A stretch of 64,000 nucleotides of DNA from an uncultured Collinsella sp. (GTDB lineage: Bacteria > Actinomycetota > Coriobacteriia > Coriobacteriales > Coriobacteriaceae). Below are positions 44,957 to 53,662 of this stretch, one piece after another (within the stretch, counting starts at the first letter, position 1; each line of letters begins with the position of its first letter). Location of the stretch: positions 5,641 to 69,640 of the forward strand of contig CABUSV010000013.1 in assembly GCA_902494345.1 (NCBI GenBank), read 5' to 3'. Under the pieces are notes generated by a model. The model was given only the letters and a program-made list of their open reading frames with translations. It made no database searches and had not been told where the DNA came from. The position numbers and the translations under genes were made by a program.

Positions 44957-45957
44957 CACCGGGCATCGCCCCCCGAAGCGGGGCGAACGTCGCGAAGGCA
45001 GCGCCCATCCCAGGTGGCGGCCCATGCGCCGCCCGGCTCGGTATGCACGTCGAAATATCCCATTTTCGGGACAGCTAGCTCGGAGAGCAGCGCTTTCACG
45101 GTACCCGCGTGAACGACGAAGACGGCGCGCCCACTCCCCTGGGCGCGCTCCGATTCGCACGCCTCCCGAAACGCCGCGACGACGCGGCGGGTGAAATCGC
45201 TCTTGCCCTCGCCATGCGGGCAGCGCGTCTCGCACCAGGAGTCTACCCAGGCGCGGTAGCGCACATCCTCTTTAAGCTCGGCGGCGCTTCGCCCCTCGAA
45301 GTCACCGAAATCCATCTCGCGCAGACCGGGGCACGCCATAAGCTCCGCGTTCGGGAAGAGGATGCGCGCCGTCTGGTCGGTGCGGGCCATACCGCTCGTG
45401 ATAACACTGAACACGTCACGATCGCACGCGAGATCGCGCAAAGCGCGCTCGCCCGCGCTCGACAGGGGCTCGTCGGTGCCCGCCCCGCTGTAGCGATGGT
45501 CTTCCGTGCCCGCCGTGGCACCATGGCGCACGAAGACGACTTCCAAAGGCGCGCCCGCGCCCTGCGTCCCTCGAGGCGCATCGGCAAGGTTTCCTTTGAT
45601 GACCTGGGGAATCCCGCACGTCATGCGCACGACGACGTCGGCGCGCGCAGCGAGCGCGCATCCCAGGCGCCCCGCGCGCTCGCGCCATTGGGCGTCTTCC
45701 GCACGCATGGGGACGACCCCCGAGCCGACCAAGGGCAGAATCACTGCGTCGAAGCCGATCAGCCGCCCGAGCGCCCGGTCAGCGTCGAGCGCGCGCACGA
45801 GTTCCTCAGCACGGTACGCGACACGGCCGGCAAAAGCCGCGGGCACGCCGCCCTCCGCAAGCTGCGCCGCGTCGACGAAATCGTCCGCCGCAAACCCGAG
45901 CTTTTCGCGCACAAAGGCCCTCTTCCCCGAATGCGCGCCACCTACCACGAGAATCAT
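44956..45957 (-). CDS. CobU-like domain fused to CobC-type histidine phosphatase
   Basis: A 333-residue two-domain protein. Residues 1-150 resemble CobU: a P-loop-like GGAHSGKRAF in which the usual Ser/Thr after Lys is Arg, then VGSGVVPMRAEDAQWRERAG and MTCGIPQVIKG, matching the CobU C-terminal half. The ATM...RIxxHxxxR guanylylation segment is missing. From about residue 160 a phosphoglycerate mutase-like phosphatase follows with VVFVRHGATAG (catalytic His), GREMDFGDFEGRSA-like residues and VVHAGTVKALL, the alpha-ribazole phosphatase CobC pattern. The phosphatase should finish the lower-ligand arm. The first domain may be inactive or regulatory, because a complete CobU lies two genes away. 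The start overlaps the cobS stop (ATGA). Confidence 0.82.
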   Translation of the reverse strand: MILVVGGAHSGKRAFVREKLGFAADDFVDAAQLAEGGVPAAFAGRVAYRAEELVRALDADRALGRLIGFDAVILPLVGSGVVPMRAEDAQWRERAGRLGCALAARADVVVRMTCGIPQVIKGNLADAPRGTQGAGAPLEVVFVRHGATAGTEDHRYSGAGTDEPLSSAGERALRDLACDRDVFSVITSGMARTDQTARILFPNAELMACPGLREMDFGDFEGRSAAELKEDVRYRAWVDSWCETRCPHGEGKSDFTRRVVAAFREACESERAQGSGRAVFVVHAGTVKALLSELAVPKMGYFDVHTEPGGAWAATWDGRCLRDVRPASGGDAR

Positions 45958-46721
45958 AGAAGCATGCCCCCCGCCACCAGCATGGCAAGCATCGCGAGCT
46001 CGGCCCATTGCAGAAACCATCCGGCCAAATCACCCGTCACCCCGCCGAAGCGGGACAGGGCAACATGGCGGTACCACGCGAGCGCCAAAAGCCCCGCCGC
46101 CGCCATAAGGGCGCCGACGGCCTGAGCGCACGCGACCATCCCTGCAGCCGAAGCCGCAGCGAAAGCGCAAAGCGGCACGACGATCGCCGCGCGCTTCTTC
46201 GTAGGCGAGAGCCCCGCGGCCATGCCGTCCGCCCGCGCGGCAGGCCAACATTCTACGGCGAGCCCCGAAAGCGCGCGGGAGAACACGAGCGAGCACAGAA
46301 GCGCGAGGAACGCCCCCGCCGTAAGCGGCAGCGCGGTGAACAGGGAAAACTGCAGAATAAGGTACACGACAACACCGATGACCCCGAAGGCGCCCGCCCG
46401 CGGGTCGTGCATGATCTCGAGCTTTCGCTCGCGCGGGGCCCAACTTGCAAGCGCATCGGAGGTGTCGCAGAGCCCGTCTAGGTGGATGCCTCCCGTCACC
46501 GCCACAGGCAACGCCACGAGCACGGCCGCGACGATGGTCGCGGGCACGCCGAGCAGGTTCGCCACGTGCCCCCACGCCGTCATGAGGAAGCCTTCCGCAA
46601 GGCCCACCAGGGGAAACGCGGCAAGCGCATGGGTTGATCCGAAATCGGTCCAGGCCGATTTCGGGACGGGAATGCGCGAGAACGTTCCGAACGCCGCGCC
46701 GATTGCCTCTGCTATCTTCAC
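45954..46721 (-). CDS. cobS: Adenosylcobinamide-GDP ribazoletransferase
   Basis: A 255-residue polytopic membrane enzyme that joins adenosylcobinamide-GDP with alpha-ribazole (phosphate) to give adenosylcobalamin (phosphate). It begins IAEAIGAAFGTFSRIPVP, and carries the active-site segment GGIHLDGLCDTSDAL near residue 70 with its acidic metal ligands, then KLEIMHDPRAGAFGVIGVVVYLI. Six or so hydrophobic segments follow. The GTG at 46721 overlaps the cobU stop as GTGA. Longer readings upstream are shadows of cobU. Confidence 0.94.
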   Translation of the reverse strand: MKIAEAIGAAFGTFSRIPVPKSAWTDFGSTHALAAFPLVGLAEGFLMTAWGHVANLLGVPATIVAAVLVALPVAVTGGIHLDGLCDTSDALASWAPRERKLEIMHDPRAGAFGVIGVVVYLILQFSLFTALPLTAGAFLALLCSLVFSRALSGLAVECWPAARADGMAAGLSPTKKRAAIVVPLCAFAAASAAGMVACAQAVGALMAAAGLLALAWYRHVALSRFGGVTGDLAGWFLQWAELAMLAMLVAGGMLL

Positions 46722-47266
46722 CTTGTAGGTCCTTCGCCTTTCATCCGCACGGGAATCCCGCATACCACTTCGACTGCGCGGTCGGCCAGCGCCGCCACGC
46801 CCGCGTTCACGCGCGCGAGCGCGCGCCTCCATGCCTCGGTCCCCTCATCGTAGCGCATCCCATCGGCGAACACGTCGACGGAGACCACCACCGTATACGC
46901 AGCGGCCTGAGCGAGCCGTTCGATGTCTCCGAGCACCTCGCGCGCCGCAGCGTCAGGGTCACGTGGGGACAAGCCGCCTTCCGCGAAGAGCTCGTTCGCA
47001 ACCAGGTTGCCCACGTCCTCCAAAAGAAGCGTGCAGCCGCGCGGAAGCCCGGACACTGCGGCGCCCACGTCACGCGTGCGCTCGAGGGTGGAAAACCCCT
47101 TGCCCTCGCGCAGCGCCCGATGGCGCGCGATGCGGCGGGCGCCCTCTTCCCCAAAGGGTTCCATCGTTGCCAGGTACACGCGGGGGCCGTCATGCCCGAG
47201 GCACAGGGACTCGGCGTAGGCGCTCTTGCCGCTCGCGGCGGCGCCGATGACGAGCGTCACCGTCAT
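46718..47266 (-). CDS. cobU: Adenosylcobinamide kinase / guanylyltransferase
   Basis: A 182-residue bifunctional CobU/CobP enzyme that phosphorylates adenosylcobinamide and transfers GMP to it. The P-loop is TLVIGAAASGKSAYAE at the N-terminus, and YLATMEPFGEEGARRIARHRA near residue 35 contains the His that carries GMP. LLLEDVGNLVANELF is the Walker B-like segment and EVVCGIPVRMKG ends the domain. This copy is complete, unlike the CobU-like domain in the phosphatase fusion. The ATG overlaps the cobT stop as ATGA. Confidence 0.92.
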   Translation of the reverse strand: MTVTLVIGAAASGKSAYAESLCLGHDGPRVYLATMEPFGEEGARRIARHRALREGKGFSTLERTRDVGAAVSGLPRGCTLLLEDVGNLVANELFAEGGLSPRDPDAAAREVLGDIERLAQAAAYTVVVSVDVFADGMRYDEGTEAWRRALARVNAGVAALADRAVEVVCGIPVRMKGEGPTR

Positions 47267-48405
47267 TTCCCGGCCTCGAAATGCTCGTAAGCAGCCATGC
47301 CGGTCGCCGTGAACGTCTTCCCATCCCGGTACACGCGCAGCGCCGAATCCAGAAGGGGCAGATACGCCATGGCGCCCGCGCCCTCGCCCAAGTGCATGCC
47401 TGCGTCGAGGGGTGCCTTTATGCCGAGCTCGCGAAGGAGCTCCTGGCTTGCGGGCTCGCTTGATGCGTGGGTGCCCACGAGGTAGCCCAAGGCGTTAGGG
47501 CACAGGCGCGCCGCGCACAGGGCCGCCGTGCAGGATATGACCCCGTCGAGGAGCGCCGGCGCCTTCGAGGCCGCGGCCCCCAGGTAGAAGCCGCACATCG
47601 CCGCAATGTCGAAGCCGCCCACCTTCGAGAGTACGTCGATCGGGTCGGCGGGATCGGGCGAGTTCGCGTAGATAGCGCGCTCGACCACGTCGCGCTTGCG
47701 CGCGAGCGAGGCGTCCGAGAGCCCCGCGCCGCGCCCGACGAGGCTCCGCGCGTCCGCCCGGATGAGCACTGCGGCCACCGCCGCCGAGGTGGTCGTGTTG
47801 CCGATGCCCATCTCGCCCGCAGCGAGAAGGCGCACGCCGGCGCGGGCAAGCCCGCACGCGACGGCGATTCCGACCTCGATCGCGCGCACGGCCCCATCGC
47901 GAGACATAGCGGAGCCGTGCGCGATGTTGCCGCTCCCCCGCCGCACGTTCGCGCGCACCATGCGCGCGTCTTCTATGCCCCGGGCCATACCCACGTCGAC
48001 GGGCACGACCTCGGCACCCGCGAACGCCGCCATGCGGCAGGCGCTCGTGGCCCCCTCGCACATGTTGCGCGCGACGGCTCGCGTCACGTCTTGCCCGCTT
48101 TGCGACACGCCTTCGGCAACGACCCCGTTGTCGGAGAAGAATACCGCAAGCGCACGGGGAAACTCGGCCACCTCGGCGCTCCCCTGAGCCGCGGCGATAC
48201 ACGCGACGGCGTCTTCAAAGTCGCCCAATCCCCCCAAGGGGTGCGCGATGGAGTCCCACGCGGCGTACGCGGCGGCGCGGGCACACTCGTCTGCGGGCGC
48301 GATCCGGGAGAGCGCGGCTTCGAGCACGGCGCCCGGCGCCGACGAGAACGCGCGCTCGACTTCCTCGCGGATGCAGGCAAGCTCGGTTTCGGTTGCTTCA
48401 GCCAT
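47263..48405 (-). CDS. cobT: Nicotinate-nucleotide-dimethylbenzimidazole phosphoribosyltransferase
   Basis: A 380-residue enzyme that activates the lower-ligand base by moving phosphoribose from nicotinate mononucleotide to it. Family segments are FFSDNGVVAEGVSQSGQDVT near residue 95, GEMGIGNTTTSAAV near 190 and HLGEGAGAMAYLPLLDSA at the C-terminus, with the catalytic Glu in EGAGA. No base-synthesis genes (bluB, bza) are nearby, so the base may be salvaged or be another benzimidazole or adenine. The ATG at 48405 has GAGAGGAG upstream and overlaps the end of cbiA by eight bases. Further in-frame upstream codons are unlikely to be used. Confidence 0.94.
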   Translation of the reverse strand: MAEATETELACIREEVERAFSSAPGAVLEAALSRIAPADECARAAAYAAWDSIAHPLGGLGDFEDAVACIAAAQGSAEVAEFPRALAVFFSDNGVVAEGVSQSGQDVTRAVARNMCEGATSACRMAAFAGAEVVPVDVGMARGIEDARMVRANVRRGSGNIAHGSAMSRDGAVRAIEVGIAVACGLARAGVRLLAAGEMGIGNTTTSAAVAAVLIRADARSLVGRGAGLSDASLARKRDVVERAIYANSPDPADPIDVLSKVGGFDIAAMCGFYLGAAASKAPALLDGVISCTAALCAARLCPNALGYLVGTHASSEPASQELLRELGIKAPLDAGMHLGEGAGAMAYLPLLDSALRVYRDGKTFTATGMAAYEHFEAGK

Positions 48406-49780
48406 GCCGTCTCCTCTCTGCGAACGACGCCGCGGCAGACGCGAACGCGCGCGCAACGTCGGGGTTCGCAGGATAGTACACATGCGGGAAGCCCGCAACC
48501 AGGGACGGGGTGGTAGTCATGCACGGCCAACCCTTGTCGCGCCGGGGCTTCTGCGCCCAGAAGTCGCCGCCCGGGCAGGTGGACTGCCAGTAGTGGAACT
48601 CGTGCGCGCGGATGCGTGTGCCGCGCGGCCCGTAGAGCCCGTCGCGTTGAGAAGTGAGCTCAACGTACCCGAAATGGGACAGCCTTCCCCCGTTCTCGCT
48701 TGTGCCCTCAAGGGCGCCCGCAACAGGCCAGCGCCGCCCCTCGCTATCGGCGATTTCGCGCTGCAGGTACAGAAACCCACCGCATTCGGCGACCGTCGGC
48801 ATGCCGGATTCCACCGCGCGCCGCACCGCCTCGCGCATCGGCGCGTTCTCGGAGAGCTGCCGCGCATGGAGCTCCGGGTAGCCGCCTCCCAGATAGAGGG
48901 CGCTTGTCCCCCGGGGCAACTCGCTATCACACAGGGGGCTGAAAAAGGCCAGCTCGCAACCCAGGTCCTCGAGCGCGCGCAGGTTCTCCTCGTAGTAGAA
49001 CGAGAACGCCTCGTCACGCGCGACGGCGACGATGGGCCGCGCTCCCGCGATCGGCTCCAACCGGTAAGGTTCCTCGCGGATATCGGGTGCCGTCGCCGCT
49101 ATTTCGAGCAAGCGATCGACGTCGACGCTCTTTTCCACCAGCTCGGCCATCTTGTCGATGCGCGCGGAGAGCTGCTTGACCTCGTCGGCGGTCACAAGCC
49201 CCAGATGCCGGCTTTCGAGCGAGAACGACTCGTCGGCGGGGATATTACCCAAAACCGCGACGCCCGTGTGCTTATCGATCGCAGGCGCCGCGTAGGCGCA
49301 GGCAGCGGCGCTCGTCTTGTCCAGCACGACGCCGCGCACGTTCGCACAAGGCAGGAACTCGGCGATGCCGCGGATTACGGCGGCGAGCGATAAAGACGCC
49401 CCGCGCCCGTTCACCACTAAAACGACCGGCGTTTCCGTGTCGCGCGCAACCTGGTAGCTGCTCGCGTCGGCCACGCCGGGCGCCATGCCGTCGTAGAAGC
49501 CCATGACCCCCTCGAGCACCGCGACATCCGCGCCCGCGGCGCCGCGTGCGAGCAGGGCGCGCAGCGTCGGAGCGTCGGTGAAGAAGCCGTCTAAGTTGCC
49601 CGAGCGCGTACCCACGACGCGGCGATGAAAGAGCGGGTCGATGTAGTCGGGGCCGCATTTGAAGGCCGCGCATGCAAGGCCGCGGCGCGCGAGCGCGCGC
49701 AGGAGCGCGCACGTTACGACCGTCTTGCCGCTCCCGCTCGAGGGCGCAGCGACCATGAAGCGCGGAATGGACGTGCTCAC
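48398..49780 (-). CDS. cbiA: Cobyrinate a,c-diamide synthase
   Basis: A 460-residue glutamine-dependent amidase that amidates side chains a and c of (cobalt-)cobyrinate. The ATP-grasping domain starts RFMVAAPSSGSGKTVVTCALL and contains FKCGPDYIDPLFH near residue 40 and LEGVMGFYDG near 85. The glutaminase half has ALYLGGGYPELHARQLSEN, VAECGGFLYLQ with the nucleophile Cys near residue 345 and HEFHYW with the catalytic His. The GTG at 49780 overlaps the cbiET stop as GTGA. The length is standard for the family. cobB is the synonym. Confidence 0.95.
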   Translation of the reverse strand: MSTSIPRFMVAAPSSGSGKTVVTCALLRALARRGLACAAFKCGPDYIDPLFHRRVVGTRSGNLDGFFTDAPTLRALLARGAAGADVAVLEGVMGFYDGMAPGVADASSYQVARDTETPVVLVVNGRGASLSLAAVIRGIAEFLPCANVRGVVLDKTSAAACAYAAPAIDKHTGVAVLGNIPADESFSLESRHLGLVTADEVKQLSARIDKMAELVEKSVDVDRLLEIAATAPDIREEPYRLEPIAGARPIVAVARDEAFSFYYEENLRALEDLGCELAFFSPLCDSELPRGTSALYLGGGYPELHARQLSENAPMREAVRRAVESGMPTVAECGGFLYLQREIADSEGRRWPVAGALEGTSENGGRLSHFGYVELTSQRDGLYGPRGTRIRAHEFHYWQSTCPGGDFWAQKPRRDKGWPCMTTTPSLVAGFPHVYYPANPDVARAFASAAASFAERRRHG

Positions 49781-51108
49781 CGGGCGCCGCCTTCCCCACC
49801 TGCACCACGCGCGCTGACGAGGAACACGGGGTTTTGCGCCTTCATAAGATGGTGCGAGCCTACAGCCTCGGCGCGGGCGGCCGACACCTGGCACGCCTCG
49901 AACCCCTTAAAGCGCGAACCCGAGAGGAGCGCGCACGCCTCGGTGAGCGTCTCAACGGTGACGCATGGCACGCACAGGCGAACCTGCGAGTTCTTCTCGA
50001 GCGCCGCCTCCACGATGGAGGGAAGCTCGCCCGCGCTCCCGCCGACGAAAACGGCGTCGGGGACGGGCAGTTTCGCGAGCGCTTCGGGGGCGACACCGGG
50101 GACCGCACGCACGTTGCCGCACCCGAATGCATCCGCGTTCTCTCGGATGAGCCGCACGCCGGCCGCGTTGCGCTCGACCGCCCATACCGACCCCGCTCGC
50201 GCGACGAGCGCCGCCTCGATCGACACGCTCCCCGTGCCGGCGCCGACGTCCCACACGGTGTCAGTCGCGGTAAGACGCAGCTTTGCGAGCGCGACGGCGC
50301 GCACCTCCTGCTTGGTCATGGGAACGTCGCCACGGATGAAGAGCTCGTCGGGAATGCCCGAGGAAGCGTACGGCCAGCGGGAGCTCGCGGCGCGGGATGC
50401 GCCCGCAGAGTCCGCCGCGGAAGAAGCCGCAGCGGGCGCCTCGGAGGCTGCGCTAGAGCCCGCAGGCGACCCGGCGCCGCCTGCGAAATCGATAAGCATC
50501 ACGTTCAAGTCGTCGAACGTCTGACCTGTGATTTCACTTGCGGTCGCGCAGGTGATGCGCTCGTCGGGGTACGACAGGCGCTCGGCCACCGTCACGCACG
50601 CGTCCCCGAAGCCCGCCTGCACAAGCTCGCCCGAAAGCCGCGAGGGATCTTCCCCGCCCGACGTGACGAGGAAGAGCTCACCTGCGCGCTCGGCCTCGGC
50701 CACGATGTCGCACGCCACGCCGTGAGCGCTCGCGAAGCGCCAATCCTGCCATGGACGCGCGAGGCGCGCGGCGAGATACGACGCTGAGCTTATGCCGGGA
50801 ATGACGCGCACGTCCACCTGCGCGTCGCCGGAGAGCGCCTCCACCAGGCGGCGCGCACCGCTGAACAGCCCCACATCGCCCGTCATCACGACCACGACGC
50901 GCTGCCACGACGCCGCATCGGTGAGCGCGGCGACGATGTCCGCCGTCTTCACGAGCTCGCATCTCACCACGTCGGGCGGCACGTCGATGCTGGCAAGCGC
51001 GCGATGAGCGCCGATGACCACGTCGGCGATGTCGATTGCGTCGAGCGCCGCGCGCGAGAGCAAGTCGGGGTTTCCGGGCCCCGCCCCGATGATCGTTACC
51101 TTTCGCAT
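49777..51108 (-). CDS. cbiET: Cobalt-precorrin-7 C5/C15-methyltransferase, CbiE-CbiT fusion
   Basis: A 443-residue fusion (CobL-like) that methylates C5 and C15 and removes the C12 acetate carboxyl. The CbiE half covers about residues 1-200: KVTIIGAGPGNPDLLSRAALDAI is the tetrapyrrole methylase start, and SGDVGLFSGA-like residues and LVTSGGEDPS follow. An Ala/Ser/Gly-rich linker of about 45 residues (AGSPAGSSAASEAPAAA) is unusually long. The CbiT half begins GIPDELFIRGDVPMTKQEVR and has the SAM motif VWDVGAGTGSVSIEAAL. The ATG at 51108 overlaps the cbiH end by 13 bases. Confidence 0.94.
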   Translation of the reverse strand: MRKVTIIGAGPGNPDLLSRAALDAIDIADVVIGAHRALASIDVPPDVVRCELVKTADIVAALTDAASWQRVVVVMTGDVGLFSGARRLVEALSGDAQVDVRVIPGISSASYLAARLARPWQDWRFASAHGVACDIVAEAERAGELFLVTSGGEDPSRLSGELVQAGFGDACVTVAERLSYPDERITCATASEITGQTFDDLNVMLIDFAGGAGSPAGSSAASEAPAAASSAADSAGASRAASSRWPYASSGIPDELFIRGDVPMTKQEVRAVALAKLRLTATDTVWDVGAGTGSVSIEAALVARAGSVWAVERNAAGVRLIRENADAFGCGNVRAVPGVAPEALAKLPVPDAVFVGGSAGELPSIVEAALEKNSQVRLCVPCVTVETLTEACALLSGSRFKGFEACQVSAARAEAVGSHHLMKAQNPVFLVSARGAGGEGGAR

Positions 51109-51839
51109 GGAATCTCCCGATACCCGCGCGGCGTGACCATACGGCCGCCCACGCGCTTCGTGTCCGCGTTGCCAACGAACACGGTGGTGAACATGTCGGC
51201 GTCGATCTCCCCCAGCTCGGAGAGCCTGCACATGCCCGACTGCTGCCCCTCGCGCCCGATGTTGCGTACCCAGCCGCAGAGCGTGTCGGGGGCCTTCCAT
51301 TCGAGCATAATCTTCGCCGCGCGTGAGAGCCTGTCGGCGCGCTTTCTGCTGCGCGGATTGTACAAACAGATGCAGAAGTCGGCGCTCGCCACGGCGGCGA
51401 GCCTGCGCTCGATGACCTCCCACGGCGTGAGCAGGTCGGAGAGCGACACGACCGCGAAGTCGTGGGCAAGCGGGGCACCGAGCACCGCCGACCCGCTCTG
51501 AGCCGCGGTGGCTCCGGCGATAACTTCCACGTCTACATCGGGGTAGTCCTCCGCAAGCTCCAGCACGGGGCTCGCCATGCCATACACGCCCGCGTCACCG
51601 CTGCACACGAGCGCCACGGCTTCTCCGCTCTGCGCGCGTGAAAGCGCCAGGCGGCACCGTTCGACCTCGTGCATCATCGGCGTCGCGAGATGCGCCGCGT
51701 CGGGCACGGCGGCGAGCGCGAGCTCCACGTATTTCGTGTACCCCACAACGATGTCGGCCGCCTCGAGCGCGCGCCGGGCCGCAATCGTCATGCCGTCGGG
51801 GCCGCCCGGGCCGATCCCCACCACGAAGAGCTTTCCCAT
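51096..51839 (-). CDS. cbiH: Cobalt-precorrin-3 C17-methyltransferase
   Basis: A 247-residue tetrapyrrole methylase that methylates C17 and drives ring contraction. Typical segments are KLFVVGIGPGGPDGMTIAARRALE at the N-terminus, VVGYTKYVEL, VCSGDAGVYGMASPVLEL near residue 80, and NPRSRKRADRLSRA in the C-terminal half. The protein lacks the additional C-terminal domains found in some CobJ proteins. The ATG at 51839 shares one base with the cbiG stop (TGATG) and has AAGGAG upstream. Confidence 0.94.
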   Translation of the reverse strand: MGKLFVVGIGPGGPDGMTIAARRALEAADIVVGYTKYVELALAAVPDAAHLATPMMHEVERCRLALSRAQSGEAVALVCSGDAGVYGMASPVLELAEDYPDVDVEVIAGATAAQSGSAVLGAPLAHDFAVVSLSDLLTPWEVIERRLAAVASADFCICLYNPRSRKRADRLSRAAKIMLEWKAPDTLCGWVRNIGREGQQSGMCRLSELGEIDADMFTTVFVGNADTKRVGGRMVTPRGYREIPCER

Positions 51840-52972
51840 CACCGCTCCTTAAACGAAAGTTCGATAGTTACCTTGGAAAACGCGACGGTCACGCCGCCGT
51901 GAGCGAGCTTCGGGAAGATAAGTTTGCCCCCGTCCGCGAGCGCCGCGCGCTCGCACACGTTGTCGACCCCCACCGTCGCGCGCACGAAATCAGATGGCGA
52001 AACGCTGCCTTCGACCTGCGACAACTCATCTGCGGAATACGTCGCAAGCGGGATATTCCGCGCGCGGCAGAAGGCGAGCAGACCCTCCTCGTGCGCCTTC
52101 ACGTCGATCGTCGCCGCCTCGCGCACGGCCGAAGGCGAGATACCCGCCTGCCCGCACGCGAGAAGAAACGCCTCCTCGATCGCTTCGGCGCACGCACCGC
52201 GACGGCACCCTATGCCCGCAACGATGCAGGGCACGACAAGGCGAAGCGGCTCGGGCGCAGGCGCCTGCGCCCGCACGCCCGCCGGCTTCCCCGTCTCACC
52301 GGCGGGCACGACCTCGCCCGTTGTCTCCGCCGCGCGAACGGACGCACCTGCATTCGCGCCAGCGAACGGCGACACGACGATATCGGCCCGCGCGCGGTCG
52401 GAGGCAATGTCAACCCCCTCAGGCGGCTGTCCCGAAATCGGCATGTCGGAATAGAGCGCCACGCGCCCGCCAGAAAGCAGCCGCGCCGACACTCGCTTGA
52501 TGGCCTCGGGATTCGAAACGGCGAGCCCCAAACGACGCGCCCACGTATCCACCGCCCACACGCCGCGGACATCGGTCGCCGTGGTGATGACGGGGATGGC
52601 CCCTGCCGCGCGTGCCACAGTTTGCGCAAGCTCGTTCGCACCGCCCAAATGCCCCGACAAAAGCGGGACGGCAAAGCGCCCCGCCTCGTCGATCGCCACA
52701 ACCGCTGGATCGTTTGCCTTCGAGGCGACATGCGGTGCGATCGCCCGCACGGCGATGCCCGCCGCGCCCACGAACAGAAGCGCGTCCGACGCTTCCCACG
52801 TGAGCGCCGTCCATGCGCGCAGGTCGGCCTTCCCCTCGCCGAACCCGCGCGAAACGGAAACGTCCCAGCCAGGGTCGTCTTCACCTGTCTGCGCGCAATC
52901 GGAAAGCGCGCGTGCGGTGCGCTCCGCCAACGCATACCCCCTCTCAGTGAACGCTATGCAGGAAACCCTCAT
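51839..52972 (-). CDS. cbiG: Cobalt-precorrin-5A hydrolase
   Basis: A 377-residue CbiG that opens the delta-lactone and releases acetaldehyde, a step found only in the anaerobic (early cobalt insertion) route. The N-terminal domain starts RVSCIAFTERGYALAERTA and has FVGAAGIAVRAIAPHV near residue 70 and VVAIDEAGRFAVPLLSGHLGGANELA. A variable middle segment leads to the C-terminal domain with GIGCRRGACAEAIEEAF. Its presence with CbiD and CbiK assigns the pathway as anaerobic. The ATG directly abuts the cbiL stop. The linker between domains is Ala/Gly/Pro-rich. Confidence 0.94.
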   Translation of the reverse strand: MRVSCIAFTERGYALAERTARALSDCAQTGEDDPGWDVSVSRGFGEGKADLRAWTALTWEASDALLFVGAAGIAVRAIAPHVASKANDPAVVAIDEAGRFAVPLLSGHLGGANELAQTVARAAGAIPVITTATDVRGVWAVDTWARRLGLAVSNPEAIKRVSARLLSGGRVALYSDMPISGQPPEGVDIASDRARADIVVSPFAGANAGASVRAAETTGEVVPAGETGKPAGVRAQAPAPEPLRLVVPCIVAGIGCRRGACAEAIEEAFLLACGQAGISPSAVREAATIDVKAHEEGLLAFCRARNIPLATYSADELSQVEGSVSPSDFVRATVGVDNVCERAALADGGKLIFPKLAHGGVTVAFSKVTIELSFKER

Positions 52973-53662
52973 CTAGCGCACCACCATCGTCGAGAAGTAG
53001 CTGCCCCGACCGGGCACATCGTCGAGCGAACGGTACACGCGCTCGCCCGGAAGCCCACAGTCCTCTACAAGCTCGGCACCGTCGAAGGCGCCCTCCTCGC
53101 AAAGGAAGCGCTTCGTGTCCGCAAGCGAGCGGCGCGCCTTCATGACCACCTTCGTCCCCGGCCAGCCGATTGCGCGGCGCACGTCATCGTAGCCGCCGGG
53201 CACGATGTGCAGAGGCGACGACATCTCGGGCGTGAGGTCGCGCTCGAGCGCCGCGGCGACCGCGCAGAAGCTCGGCACGCCGGGAATGGCGCGCGCCTCA
53301 AACCCGCGGGCACGCACGTCGGGCGCTATGCGCTGGAAGGTGGCGTAGATGCTCGGGTCCCCCAGGTTCAGCAGAGCGACGTCGCGGACCGCATCCAGGT
53401 GCGCGACAAGCTCGCGAACAAGCGAGGCATGCTCGGCCGCGCGGCGCTCGAGATCGCGCGTCATCGAGAATCGCACGGGAATAACCGTCTTGCCTGTAAG
53501 GTCGACGGCGCCGCGCACGATGTCGAGCGCGACCATGACCCCGTCCGCCGTCTGCGGTGCGGCGATGACCGGACACGATTCGATTGTGCGCACGGCCTTG
53601 ATCGTGAGCAGCTCGGGGTCGCCAGGCCCCGTGCCCACCCCGTACAGCACGCCTTTACTCAT
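52973..53662 (-). CDS. cbiL: Cobalt-precorrin-2 C20-methyltransferase
   Basis: A 229-residue tetrapyrrole methylase that adds a SAM methyl group to C20 of cobalt-precorrin-2, the first reaction after chelation. It begins GVLYGVGTGPGDPELLTIKAVRTI, the CbiL/CobI hallmark, and has LNLGDPSIYATFQRI near residue 105 and IPGVPSFCAVAAAL near 135. The ATG at 53662 lies inside the end of cbiD (stop TAA at 53655-53657). A start ten codons upstream is less likely. Confidence 0.94.
   Translation of the reverse strand: MSKGVLYGVGTGPGDPELLTIKAVRTIESCPVIAAPQTADGVMVALDIVRGAVDLTGKTVIPVRFSMTRDLERRAAEHASLVRELVAHLDAVRDVALLNLGDPSIYATFQRIAPDVRARGFEARAIPGVPSFCAVAAALERDLTPEMSSPLHIVPGGYDDVRRAIGWPGTKVVMKARRSLADTKRFLCEEGAFDGAELVEDCGLPGERVYRSLDDVPGRGSYFSTMVVR

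Noticed and set aside
47467..48516. A 349-codon plus-strand frame opposite cobT
   Set aside because: Antisense composition (Arg/Ala/His) and no motif. cobT on the other strand is unambiguous.
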